Source: Acidobacteriota bacterium (lineage in GTDB: Bacteria; Acidobacteriota; Terriglobia; Terriglobales; Acidobacteriaceae). Taken from it: 42,684 nucleotides of DNA. The position numbers and the translations under genes were made by a program. The notes under the pieces are model-generated. The model worked only from the letters and a program-made list of their open reading frames with translations, made no database searches and was not told the DNA's origin. Location: NCBI GenBank assembly GCA_021816455.1, contig JAKAXU010000027.1, positions 1 through 42,684 of the forward strand. The letters run 5' to 3'. Positions 17,371 through 25,623 of this stretch are shown one piece after another (the first letter of the stretch is position 1; each line of letters opens with the position of its first letter).

Positions 17371-17488
17371 TATGGTTACGTCAGGCATGAACAACAAAGA
17401 CCTCTACGATCAGGAGGATGGATAGTCCGGCACTCACAACGCACCGACGCGCTGAAATATACCGGGGTGACCTCCCATCCTCAAGAAA

Positions 17489-17517
17489 AATCTACTAGTC
17501 TGGCGTACGGACGACAA
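17489..17517 (-). promoter_or_regulatory. Candidate promoter of the respiratory operon
   Basis: On the minus strand TTGTCG (17517-17512) and TAGATT (17494-17489) are separated by exactly 17 bp. Each matches four of six consensus bases. It would give a leader of about 145 nt before the heme-porin ATG. Pattern-based only. Confidence 0.35.
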
Positions 17518-17652
17518 GTGACCGCTATCACAGTTCCTGCAGGTTAGCAGTCCTTCCCCTCAAGAATAGCGCAATAATATACGGCGGAGTCTTTCCGGCG
17601 CGCGCTGATACACTCAAAGCGAAAAGATCAGGCGTGAACAGGAGAAAGGCGA

Positions 17653-18720
17653 ATGGCGGCAGTGCGCGCAGGAATAGTAGGTTTCGGATTGGCAGGAAGA
17701 GTCTTTCACGCGCCAATGATCGACGCTGTAGATGGACTGGAACTGGCCGCCGTCGTTGAGCGCAGTCGACGCGAAGCAGAAACTCGATATCCGGGAATCA
17801 CGACGTACCCTTCCCTCGAGGCAATGCTCAAAGACACATCACTCGACCTGATCGTAGTGGCAACACCGAACAACTTCCACGCCGCATTCGCAAAACTTGC
17901 GCTGGCCGCTGGCCGTCATGTTGTGGTGGATAAACCGGTGGGCAATTCGAGCGATGAGATCGCCACGATGATGGAGGTGGCGCGAGCGAGTGGTCGGAAG
18001 CTGATTCCGTATCATAATCGCAGGTTCGACGGCGACTTCATGACGCTGCAGCAGTTACTTCGAGAGCAGGCGCTGGGCCGTGTGGTTCATTTCGAGTCCA
18101 CATTTGATCGCTGGCGACCGACGCCGAGGCCGGAGGTCTGGCGCGATGCAGGTGGCCCTGGAACCGGAACATTGCTTGATCTTGGGACGCACCTCGTCGA
18201 TCAGATATTGCTGCTTTTTGGTCTACCTGAAGCAGTGAGTGGCGAAGTGCTGATCGAGCGCGATCACGCCCGGACAGTAGATAGCTTTACAGTGCGGATG
18301 CACTACCCTGGGCTGGTCGCAACAGCATCCGCCAACTGCCTGGCAGCGCAGCCACGCCCTCGATACCGGATACGCGGCAGCAAAGGCGATTTTGTGAAGT
18401 GGGGACTGGATCCACAGGAAGAACGGCTGAAAACAAATGGCTCTCATGTGACGCACGATCTCGGGGTCGAATTGAAATCGGACTGGGGCGTGTTGGCTAC
18501 GGAGAGCGACGGCAACATCGACAAGCAATTGATCCCGACAGTGGCCGGCGACTACCGTATGTATTATGCGGGTGTGCGCGATGCGCTGACGAGACTGGCT
18601 GAACCTCCGGTGACTGCGCTGGCAGCATGGCGCGTGGCACGGATTCTGGAGATGGCCGAAGAGAGCACACGAGAACGGCGCTGGGTGACATGCGACTGGA
18701 CAAACGAGCCTGCTGGTTGA
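17653..18720 (+). CDS. Gfo/Idh/MocA-family NAD(P)-dependent oxidoreductase
   Basis: 355 residues with GGAG eight bases before the ATG. The N-terminal Rossmann fold has GIVGFGLAGRVFHAP, and ATPNNFHAAFA and the catalytic-site motif VDKPV follow (the family norm is EKP; here Asp replaces Glu). The C-terminal half contains TLLDLGTHLVDQILLLFG with the conserved DxGxHxxD pattern. These enzymes oxidise or reduce sugars, inositols or related polyols in the cytoplasm. Overall it looks like the YdgJ/IolW-type subgroup, but substrate cannot be assigned. It is transcribed alone, divergent from the respiratory operon and convergent with the lgt-like gene. Confidence 0.88.
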   Translation: MAAVRAGIVGFGLAGRVFHAPMIDAVDGLELAAVVERSRREAETRYPGITTYPSLEAMLKDTSLDLIVVATPNNFHAAFAKLALAAGRHVVVDKPVGNSSDEIATMMEVARASGRKLIPYHNRRFDGDFMTLQQLLREQALGRVVHFESTFDRWRPTPRPEVWRDAGGPGTGTLLDLGTHLVDQILLLFGLPEAVSGEVLIERDHARTVDSFTVRMHYPGLVATASANCLAAQPRPRYRIRGSKGDFVKWGLDPQEERLKTNGSHVTHDLGVELKSDWGVLATESDGNIDKQLIPTVAGDYRMYYAGVRDALTRLAEPPVTALAAWRVARILEMAEESTRERRWVTCDWTNEPAG

Positions 18721-18736
18721 ACAATCGGGATTTGGC

Positions 18737-19594
18737 TCAGCTTACTTCAGAATCTGAGGCGGATGCGATTGCGGGGAAGCGTTTGTTGGAGCGCGCGCGC
18801 AGAAGAAGTAAAGCACCGACCAGAATCGAACCTAGGCTGGCCAATTGAGCATTTGACATCCCCCACAACACATGCGGGTTGATACGGATGAATTCGACGA
18901 GAAACCTCGCAACACCAGTCAGGACAAGGTACTCGCCGACGACGGCACCGGTGCCAACACGATGCAGCCTTTCTGTAGAGCGCTTCCAGAGCCACCAGGC
19001 GATCATCAGGCCGACGATGCACTCGTAGAGCGGAGTGGGGTGTACACGCACTCCTGGCGGCGTAGGATCGAGTCCCTGCGGAAAGGCCATTGCCCAGGGG
19101 AGATGGCTGGGGATTCCATAATCGCCATCGCCGCTGGTGAGGCAGCCGATGCGTCCGACTGCGTAGCCCACTGCGGCAGCCGGTGAAGCAAGATCGAGGG
19201 TCTTCAGCGCCGACAGTCCGATGGATCGGCCCTGAACGATCAGGGCAAGAATGCCGCCGACCAGTCCGCCAAACCAGGCAAAACCACCCGTAGCCCAAAG
19301 CACGGACCAGCCGGCCTCGCGGAAGTCGGCAGGCGTGTCCAGCACGTGCCACAGTTTAGCGCCGACGATGCCCGCGACAACTGCCATGGCAACGATACCG
19401 ACTGCATCCGCAGGTTCACCCTGGCGGTCCAGGACGCGCGCCCGGCGAAAGCTGAAATGCAGCACAATTGCTCCACTCACGGTTGCCAGCCACAGCATCA
19501 GTCCGAAGGTGGGAATATCCCACGGACCTACACGGAAGAAATGTCCGCCCAGATGGAAGGCGAGGTGAAAACCGATGTGTAGATACGGCAGCAT
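18737..19594 (-). CDS. lgt: Prolipoprotein diacylglyceryl transferase, divergent (Lgt-like)
   Basis: 285 residues with about seven membrane segments. Lgt moves diacylglycerol from phosphatidylglycerol to the lipobox cysteine, the step before LspA. The signature region reads GRIGCLTSGDGDYG (147-160), and HPTPLYE (185-191) and RFLVEFIR follow as in the family. Compared with the E. coli enzyme, as I remember it, R143 is kept (R148). Tyr26 appears as Phe30, His103 as Phe108 and Asn146 as Cys151. The GRIGC...GDGDYG variant is familiar from Bacteroidota/Acidobacteriota homologs, so it is likely a functional subfamily. The ATG at 19594 is preferred; upstream in-frame residues are not family-like. 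Divergent from hpt. Confidence 0.82.
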   Translation of the reverse strand: MLPYLHIGFHLAFHLGGHFFRVGPWDIPTFGLMLWLATVSGAIVLHFSFRRARVLDRQGEPADAVGIVAMAVVAGIVGAKLWHVLDTPADFREAGWSVLWATGGFAWFGGLVGGILALIVQGRSIGLSALKTLDLASPAAAVGYAVGRIGCLTSGDGDYGIPSHLPWAMAFPQGLDPTPPGVRVHPTPLYECIVGLMIAWWLWKRSTERLHRVGTGAVVGEYLVLTGVARFLVEFIRINPHVLWGMSNAQLASLGSILVGALLLLRARSNKRFPAIASASDSEVS

Positions 19595-19685
19595 ACTCTG
19601 TGAGTATAGACGGAGGTAGGTGGATGATGCGAAATCTGGCGGTGGGATTTGGCTGCAGTGGATGGAAAAGGTGATACTGATTGCC

Positions 19686-20225
19686 ATGGCAACGGACAGG
19701 CATGGGTTGGAAATTCTCTTCACACGCGAGCAGATAGCCGAGCGGATTCTAGAGATGGGTGCGCAGATTACGCGTGACCTTGGCGGCGAAAAGCTGATCA
19801 TGATTGGTGTACTGAAAGGTGCCGCGCCGTTTTTGGCGGACTTGGCGCGCGCTGTGGATGTGGACGCGACTTTCGATTTTGTGGCTGTCTCCAGTTACGG
19901 AAAAAGCAACCGCACATCCGGCGCCGTGAAGCTTATCAAAGATCTTGACGAACCGATCGAGGGCAAACATGTCCTTGTGGTTGAGGACATCCTGGATACG
20001 GGCATTACTCTGACCTATCTGCGCAGGATATTTCTTCAGCATCATCCGCGCAGTTTGCGCATCGCCACGTTACTGGACAAGCCGTCGCGAAGGCTGGAAC
20101 CGATCGAAGCGGACTACGTTGGATTTTCGATTCCAAATCTTTTCGTCGTCGGTTTCGGCATGGATTTTGCAGAGCGCTATCGCAACCTGCCCGACATCTG
20201 TCTGATGCCTCAGGAAGCATCCTGA
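19686..20225 (+). CDS. hpt: Hypoxanthine phosphoribosyltransferase
   Basis: Purine salvage enzyme making IMP/GMP from hypoxanthine/guanine and PRPP. From the ATG at 19686 it has 179 residues, normal for the family. The PRPP-binding loop is VLVVEDILDTGITL with acidic pair E100/D101 and D104-T105-G106. LKGAAPF (43-49) supplies the Lys-Gly pyrophosphate-binding dipeptide, and DFVAVSSYG the flexible loop. An earlier in-frame ATG at 19662 is possible; neither start has a strong ribosome-binding site. It heads a run of salvage genes on the plus strand (hpt, deoC, phosphatase, PNP) with small gaps, suggesting co-transcription. Confidence 0.93.
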   Translation: MATDRHGLEILFTREQIAERILEMGAQITRDLGGEKLIMIGVLKGAAPFLADLARAVDVDATFDFVAVSSYGKSNRTSGAVKLIKDLDEPIEGKHVLVVEDILDTGITLTYLRRIFLQHHPRSLRIATLLDKPSRRLEPIEADYVGFSIPNLFVVGFGMDFAERYRNLPDICLMPQEAS

Positions 20226-20275
20226 ATGGTGACGCGACACAGAAAAGCAGAATGAGTCGCGAAGGAGCTGACGCA

Positions 20276-21031
20276 ATGACCCCGGAAGAACAGTACGAGA
20301 TGACAGAGAGTGAACTCACGCGCCCGCCCTATGATGCGGCAGCCTTCGCAGAGCTGCATCTGTCGAGCTGGCAAAATCTTGCACAGGTGATCGACCACAC
20401 ACTGTTGAAACCGGATGCGACACAGACGCAGGTGGAGAATCTTTGCGACGAGGCAATCCGCTATCGATTTGCCTGCGCAATGGTGAATCCGATCTGGGTT
20501 TCCACTGCGGCGTCTCTGCTTGCGGGTACGGGAATATCGGTCGGCGTGGTCATCGGATTTCCGCTTGGCGCTTCCCTTCCCTCGACGCTGCGGCAGGAAG
20601 CACTCGCTCTGGCCAAACTTGGAGCACACGACGTAGATATGGTGCTCAGCATCGGCCAACTGAAGTCTGGGAATTTCAAGGCTGTGGAACGTACGATTCG
20701 CGGCGTCGCTGAGATTGTGCATGAACGACAGGCTGTGCTGAAAGTGATCCTTGAGACATGTCTGCTGACGGTCGAGGAAAAACTGCGCGCAGCGGAGATC
20801 GTGCTCGAAAGCGGAGGGGATTTTCTGAAGACTTCGACGGGGTTTTCCAGCAGGGGAGCAATGGTTGCCGATGTCGGACTTCTGCGCGGCGTAGCCGGTG
20901 GACAGTGCGGCGTGAAAGCTTCCGGAGGCATCCGCAGGCTGGCCGAGGCGCGGGCAATGCTGGAAGCGGGTGCTAGTCGGATCGGAACATCTGCTTCGGT
21001 GGCGATCGTCCGTGAACTCGGTGCGGAGTAA
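20276..21031 (+). CDS. deoC: Deoxyribose-phosphate aldolase
   Basis: Splits 2-deoxyribose-5-phosphate into acetaldehyde and glyceraldehyde-3-phosphate in the last step of deoxynucleoside breakdown. From the ATG at 20276 (GGAG eight bases upstream) there are 251 residues. Motifs are VIDHTLLKPDAT (38-49), D121 in HDVDMVLS, the Schiff-base K185 in GDFLKTSTGFS, and the second active-site Lys K214 in GVKASGGIR. The first ~30 residues are an acidic extension. An upstream ATG at 20252 has no ribosome-binding site. A purine nucleoside phosphorylase two genes downstream fits the same salvage route, though a phosphopentomutase that would link them is not in the window. Confidence 0.95.
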   Translation: MTPEEQYEMTESELTRPPYDAAAFAELHLSSWQNLAQVIDHTLLKPDATQTQVENLCDEAIRYRFACAMVNPIWVSTAASLLAGTGISVGVVIGFPLGASLPSTLRQEALALAKLGAHDVDMVLSIGQLKSGNFKAVERTIRGVAEIVHERQAVLKVILETCLLTVEEKLRAAEIVLESGGDFLKTSTGFSSRGAMVADVGLLRGVAGGQCGVKASGGIRRLAEARAMLEAGASRIGTSASVAIVRELGAE

Positions 21032-21098
21032 TCCCGGAAATCAAACCAGTGGACCGGAACCAATCAGCAGGGCATCTTCTGCTCTACAATCATCCAGA

Positions 21099-22937
21099 AT
21101 GTCTGAGTCCAGCGAAAATCCGCAGTTGCAGCCCGATCAGCAAGTCGTCTCCGCTTCATCGAGCACGGATGAGTCCGAATCGACAGCACAGACCGCGTCC
21201 GTCGATTCCGAATCCGCGCGTCCAGAGGAACGAGAGATTGCGTTTCTGCTCGAACTGACGGAGGCACTGAATACAACACTCGATCTGCGCACCCTGTTGA
21301 ATCGCGTTGCGGAGTTGATTCGCAAGGAAATTCCCTATCGCATCTTTGCGATTCTGCTGCTGGACGAGCCTACGCGCGAGCTGCGAATGCGATTTCAGAT
21401 TGGCCACACGCCAGAGATTGAGCGAATGCGAATACCTCTGGGACAAGGCGTTGTCGGACAGGTGGCAAAGAGCAGGCAGGCAATTCTGATCAACGATGTA
21501 TCGAAGGTTGAGGGCTACATTCCCGCGAATGAATGCGTGCGCTCGGAGTTGACTGTTCCGTTGATCAATAAGAATCGGCTGATCGGGGTGCTGGATATTG
21601 AAAGCGAGGAGCGGAATTTTTTTCGTACGGAACATCTGCACCTGTTGACGTTGACGGCGTCTCGCATTGCACAGGCGATCCAGAACGCAAGACTCTATTC
21701 GCGCGTGACTCGGCAGGCGCAAGTGCTGGAAGTGCTGAATGAAATTTCTGTCGAATTAACTTCGATTCTCGATCTGGACAAGCTCTTTGAGCGCATGGGA
21801 CTGCTGCTTCGCAGGCTGATCGATTACCAGATGTTCTCGATCATGCTGGTGGACGAGCGCCGACAACGGTTGGTGACCCGCTATCGATGGAGGTTTGGGC
21901 AGACGGCTCTGCCGGGTCAGTGGCTGCCGCTGGATACTGGACTGGTTGGCGCTGCGATCCGCGAGTGGCGTCTGATCAATGTTCCGGATGTCCACAAAGA
22001 CCCTCGATATCACATGATCAATCCTGAGACCCGCTCGGAGATGGTCGTACCGCTGTTTTACAAGAACCGCGTTATCGGCGTTCTAGACCTGGAACATGTG
22101 CGCGCCGGATTTTTTCAAGAACGACATGAACGAACACTGACAACACTGGCCGCACAGATTGCGATCGCCATTGAAAACGCACGGCTCTATCAGCAGGTGC
22201 TGCGCCACGAGCAGCAACTGGCACGCGATCTGCAGATGGCGCGCGAAGTGCAGTTGCGGCTGTTGCCTTCGAAGTGTCCGCAGCATCGGAACGCGGAACT
22301 GGCAGCGCGTTTTCTTCCTGCGCGTTCGATTGGCGGCGACCTATATGATTTTCTCGAGTACGATGCTGGACATACTGCAATCGTGTTGGGCGACGTCAGC
22401 GGCAAGGCTGCTCCGGCGGCGCTGTTTGCCGCTCTGGTCAGCGGCATCATGCGGTCGGCTGCGAATCAGCAGCTTTCACCAGGCCAGATGCTGACACACC
22501 TGAATGATGCCTTGCAGGAGCGCAAACTGGAATCGCAGTATGTAACGATGCTGTTTACCTTGTGGAACGATGAGAATCGAACGCTCCAGGTGGCCAATGC
22601 CGGAGCCATTCCGCCAATCTTCTGTCGCGGGGGAGACGTGACGGCACTGCGAGCCGAGGGCTTTCCGCTCGGAATGTTCGGCGATGTGAGCTATGAAGAA
22701 TTTTCTGTCGCTACGCAGCCTGGCGATGCGTTTGTTTTTGTCTCCGACGGCATTACGGATGCTGAAAACGCACAGGGAGAGATGTATGGGACGGAGCGTC
22801 TGACTAGCCTGCTTTGCAACCATCGCAACTTGCCAGCACTTGAAATTGCCGACGCAATCTTTGCGGATGTGGCGCATTTTCAGGGTGGCAAGGACCGCTT
22901 CGACGATGAAACGATCCTGGTGCTGCGCGTGCTGTAG
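21099..22937 (+). CDS. GAF-GAF-PP2C serine phosphatase (RsbU/SpoIIE-like regulator)
   Basis: 612 residues. After a Ser/Glu-rich disordered head (1-42) come two GAF sensor domains (about 45-198 and 208-365). A short helical linker (LARDLQMAREVQLRLLP) then leads to a SpoIIE/PP2C phosphatase domain (about 375-612). Metal-binding acids of the phosphatase are present: D414 in GGDLYDF, D432 in GDVSGKA, D550 in SDGITDA and the D599/D602/D603 cluster in GKDRFDDETIL. Such proteins usually dephosphorylate an anti-anti-sigma factor (partner-switching general stress control). No anti-sigma or STAS gene is beside it. No membrane segment is seen, so it is a cytoplasmic sensor. It sits oddly between deoC and PNP, with gaps of 67 and 42 bp. 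Confidence 0.9.
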   Translation: MSESSENPQLQPDQQVVSASSSTDESESTAQTASVDSESARPEEREIAFLLELTEALNTTLDLRTLLNRVAELIRKEIPYRIFAILLLDEPTRELRMRFQIGHTPEIERMRIPLGQGVVGQVAKSRQAILINDVSKVEGYIPANECVRSELTVPLINKNRLIGVLDIESEERNFFRTEHLHLLTLTASRIAQAIQNARLYSRVTRQAQVLEVLNEISVELTSILDLDKLFERMGLLLRRLIDYQMFSIMLVDERRQRLVTRYRWRFGQTALPGQWLPLDTGLVGAAIREWRLINVPDVHKDPRYHMINPETRSEMVVPLFYKNRVIGVLDLEHVRAGFFQERHERTLTTLAAQIAIAIENARLYQQVLRHEQQLARDLQMAREVQLRLLPSKCPQHRNAELAARFLPARSIGGDLYDFLEYDAGHTAIVLGDVSGKAAPAALFAALVSGIMRSAANQQLSPGQMLTHLNDALQERKLESQYVTMLFTLWNDENRTLQVANAGAIPPIFCRGGDVTALRAEGFPLGMFGDVSYEEFSVATQPGDAFVFVSDGITDAENAQGEMYGTERLTSLLCNHRNLPALEIADAIFADVAHFQGGKDRFDDETILVLRVL

Positions 22938-22979
22938 GGAGACTGCGAAGCGAAGGTCTGATCTTGTAAAGTACATGCA

Positions 22980-23876
22980 ATGAATTCTTCCGTTTTTGAG
23001 CAGGCTTGTTTTGAACAGGCTTGCGAAGCAGCCGAATATCTGCGCGTCCGCACTGTGGGCGCAGTTCCACTCATCGGTATCGTCCTGGGATCGGGACTGG
23101 GAGGAGTGGCTGACGCGGTGCAGGATGCAGTGTGCATTGCCTACACCGACATCCCCTATTTTCCGCAACCGACCGTGGCTGGACACTCAGGGAAGATGGT
23201 GCTGGGCAGGTTGAACGGAATTCCTGTGATTGTGATGCAGGGACGCGTTCATTTTTACGAGGGATATACGCCGCAACAGGTCACATTTCCTGTTCGCGTA
23301 CTGGGGCAACTCGGCATTGAAACACTGATCCTGACCAATGCGGCGGGGGGCATTCGTCCCGGACTTCAGGTGGGCCAACTCATCCTGCTCGCGGATCACA
23401 TCAATCTGCTTGGCTTCCATCCTCTGGTCGGCCCGAATGAGCCGCGATTCGGTAAAAAGGCGGGGACGGGATTGCGGTTTTTTGACATGTCGAATGCGTA
23501 CGATAGCAAACTGCGCGAACTGGCACAGCGAGTTGCCACGGAGCAGAATCTGCATCTCGACGAGGGTATATATCTCGCCGTGAGCGGTCCCAGCTTTGAA
23601 ACACCGGCGGAGATTCGCGCCTTTCAGCGACTGGGGGCAGACCTGGTAGGGATGTCCACCGTACCGGAGACCATCGTGGCGCGACACATGGGCATGCAGG
23701 TTCTCGGAGTATCCTGCGTGACCAACCTGGCTGCGGGCCTGACGACGACTCCGCTCAGCCATGAGGAGGTCTTTGAATCGGGCCGTCGAGCGGAACAGCA
23801 ACTGACTGAATTGTTCACGCGATTGCTTCCGGAAATCGCTGCGATTCTGCCGGAAAAGGCGGCTCCATCCGTATGA
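22980..23876 (+). CDS. Purine nucleoside phosphorylase (trimeric, family 2)
   Basis: 298 residues. It phosphorolyses purine (deoxy)nucleosides to base plus (deoxy)ribose-1-phosphate. Phosphate-binding GSGLGG (37-42), QGRVHFYEGY (87-96), NAAGGIRPGLQVG (120-132) and the signature SGPSFETPAE (202-211) with E207 are present. N249 in CVTNLAAG is the residue that in trimeric PNPs selects 6-oxopurines (inosine, guanosine) rather than adenosine. The product base feeds hpt, and the deoxyribose phosphate, after isomerisation, feeds deoC; both genes lie just upstream. The ribosome-binding site is weak. The stop codon overlaps the start of a small open frame (23873-24046). Confidence 0.93.
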   Translation: MNSSVFEQACFEQACEAAEYLRVRTVGAVPLIGIVLGSGLGGVADAVQDAVCIAYTDIPYFPQPTVAGHSGKMVLGRLNGIPVIVMQGRVHFYEGYTPQQVTFPVRVLGQLGIETLILTNAAGGIRPGLQVGQLILLADHINLLGFHPLVGPNEPRFGKKAGTGLRFFDMSNAYDSKLRELAQRVATEQNLHLDEGIYLAVSGPSFETPAEIRAFQRLGADLVGMSTVPETIVARHMGMQVLGVSCVTNLAAGLTTTPLSHEEVFESGRRAEQQLTELFTRLLPEIAAILPEKAAPSV

Positions 23877-24046
23877 CGGAGATGACAATCGCTGGAACGG
23901 ATCCGCTGGATTACAAAGTGGGGGCGGTCATTGCGGCCATGCGCAGTCGCGGACGGATGGGCGCGGAGGTCTTCGAGAGAGCAGGCCCCAAAATCAGTGA
24001 TCGCGAGCCACGACCAGATCCGGCAGGCTCAGCAAGGCGCGCTTGA
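23873..24046 (+). CDS. Possible 57-residue small protein overlapping PNP stop
   Basis: An ATG at 23873 overlaps the PNP stop (ATGA) and opens a 58-codon frame ending at TGA 24044-24046. The predicted protein begins MTEMTIAGTDPLDYKVGAVI and is Arg-rich at its end. Its last ~53 bp overlap the 3' end of the convergent polyprenyl synthase gene. The coupled start and an upstream AAAGGCGG are mildly suggestive, and the 118-bp stretch between the two larger genes is otherwise unexplained. I recognise no family. It may be spurious or a truncated remnant. Confidence 0.3.
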   Translation: MTEMTIAGTDPLDYKVGAVIAAMRSRGRMGAEVFERAGPKISDREPRPDPAGSARRA

Positions 24047-24983
24047 ATTCGCTGTCATCCAGAACATTCAGCGCACTTCTCGCCTGGTCTGCAAAGCGAT
24101 GCGCTGTGGCAATCGCGTAATCCACTGAGCCGTTTCGCAGCAGGATTTCCTGAATTTGCTCCGGCAGAGCGCGCGAAAAACCTCCGTCTTCGAGAACCTG
24201 CCGAATCGCAAGCTTGTCTGCGCTGGTGCCATTTGCGAGGGAGTGAATCACGGGCAAGGTTGTCTTGCCTTCCCGCAGATCGCTGGCAACCGGCTTGCCA
24301 AGAACTTCTTCGGTCGCGGTCAGGTCCAGCACATCGTCGACAATCTGGAACGCAAGGCCGACCGCACGTCCATACTGCGCGAGGGCATCTTCCTGGATCG
24401 GATCAGCATCGGCAAGACACGCTCCCAACTGCATGGAAACCGAAAACAGGCATGCAGTCTTGCGGTAGATCAGATCGAAATACTCAGACTCATCGACGGG
24501 ACGACCCAGCTTTTCGATCTGCAGCAATTCTCCTTCGACCATCTGCTGGGTCAGTCGGATGAGCAAGTCGAGAATCTTGAAATTACGCTCCTCCAGCGCA
24601 ATGTGGAAAGCCTGCATATAAAGCCAGTCGCCGGCGAGGACACACTTTTCATTGCCCCATGTGGTATTGGCCGAAGGTCGTCCGCGGCGTGTGTCCGCCG
24701 CATCGATGATGTCGTCATGAACCAACGTTGCCGTATGCACCAGTTCGACCACAGCGCCAAGCCGGATCATTCCCCGCTCTGAATAGCCGAGGGCGCGCGC
24801 CGCCAGCAACAGCAGCGTGGGGCGAATTCGCTTGCCTCCACCTTCGCGGAGATATTCCGCAATCTCCGTGATGGTAGAGACGCTGGAAATCGCATCGCGG
24901 CCAAGCTCACGCTCGATTGCCTCGAGATCTTCCCGCAGAAGGTCAAAGACTTCACGCGCTGTTGTAATCGCCAGTGTGCTCAA
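23994..24983 (-). CDS. Polyprenyl diphosphate synthase (all-trans, long chain)
   Basis: Elongates farnesyl/geranylgeranyl diphosphate with IPP to make the side chain of respiratory quinones. From a TTG at 24983 (AGGA nine bases upstream) there are 329 residues. The first aspartate-rich motif DDIID (90-94) sits in LVHTATLVHDDIIDAADTRR and the second is DDVLD (216-220) in FQIVDDVLD. GGGKRIRP (48-55) binds IPP. The residue five before the first motif is small (Ala), the pattern of long-chain enzymes. An in-frame GTG at 25061 would add 26 basic residues that are not family-like. Last gene of a metG-tatD-yajQ-polyprenyl synthase series. Chain length cannot be fixed from sequence. Confidence 0.9.
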   Translation of the reverse strand: MSTLAITTAREVFDLLREDLEAIERELGRDAISSVSTITEIAEYLREGGGKRIRPTLLLLAARALGYSERGMIRLGAVVELVHTATLVHDDIIDAADTRRGRPSANTTWGNEKCVLAGDWLYMQAFHIALEERNFKILDLLIRLTQQMVEGELLQIEKLGRPVDESEYFDLIYRKTACLFSVSMQLGACLADADPIQEDALAQYGRAVGLAFQIVDDVLDLTATEEVLGKPVASDLREGKTTLPVIHSLANGTSADKLAIRQVLEDGGFSRALPEQIQEILLRNGSVDYAIATAHRFADQARSALNVLDDSEFKRALLSLPDLVVARDH

Positions 24984-25072
24984 GACTCCCGGTCCTGTTC
25001 TTCGTACTTTAACCGTACCACGCAGTTTCAGTATGCGACGATCCTGACATCCACGTCCCACGCCGTACCGGT

Positions 25073-25573
25073 TTAATTTGTGCGATAGTTTGTAAACTGC
25101 AAATCCAGCCCGAAATCTTTACCGCGCAAAAGTGCAATGACGGATTGGAGAGCGTCGCGATCCTTGCCACTGATGCGCACCACATCACCCTGGATGGCGG
25201 CTTGCACCTTTAGCCTGGAATCCTTGACGACCCGAACGATTTCCTTGGCTTTTTCCGACGGAATGCCTTGCTGAAGAGTGATCTTTTGACGGACGCTTTT
25301 GCCCATCGCTTCTTCGAGTTTGCCGTAGCTCAGATTCTTCAGCGAAACACCGCGCTTGACCAGCTTCTGGCCCAGAATTTCTTTCACCGCCTCCAGCTTG
25401 TATTCATCCGCGGAGGCAAGCTGAATTGAGTCACTGCCTTCCAGCGTGACTTCAGAGCGGGAGTCCTTCAAATCGAATCGCGCCTTGATCTCTTTCATGG
25501 CCTGATCGATTGCGTTTCGGACCTCTTGAATCTCCACTTTGCTCACAATATCGAATGAATTGTCCTGTGCCAT
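25073..25573 (-). CDS. YajQ-family nucleotide-binding protein
   Basis: 166 residues, close to the usual ~163. The family N-terminus MAQDNSFDIVSKVEIQEV and the C-terminal LQSVIALLRGKDFGLDLQFTNYR block are clear. KEIKARFDLKDS and QKITLQQGIPSEKAKEIVR mark the two ferredoxin-like halves. YajQ proteins (DUF520) bind nucleotides, and some members bind cyclic di-GMP and act as transcriptional co-regulators; whether this one does is not shown. The ATG at 25573 has AGGA nine bases upstream; a longer frame to 25609 adds 12 atypical residues. It lies 50 bp behind tatD on the same strand. Confidence 0.92.
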   Translation of the reverse strand: MAQDNSFDIVSKVEIQEVRNAIDQAMKEIKARFDLKDSRSEVTLEGSDSIQLASADEYKLEAVKEILGQKLVKRGVSLKNLSYGKLEEAMGKSVRQKITLQQGIPSEKAKEIVRVVKDSRLKVQAAIQGDVVRISGKDRDALQSVIALLRGKDFGLDLQFTNYRTN

Positions 25574-25623
25574 CGCTTGCAATCCTCTGGCAGCAGCCTC
25601 GAAGGCCACTCCGCCTGTCTCTT

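Larger units (their letters stand above)
17339..17652. other. 314-bp divergent control region, heme-porin operon / Gfo-Idh gene
   Basis: No gene is supported here. Going leftward toward the heme-porin gene it contains a promoter candidate (17489-17517) and, just before the ribosome-binding site, a GC-rich hairpin (17355-17370). An 8-bp inverted pair GAGGATGG (17414-17421) / CCATCCTC (17475-17482) lies inside the presumed leader. No strong promoter was recognised for the plus-strand gene. Confidence 0.4.
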
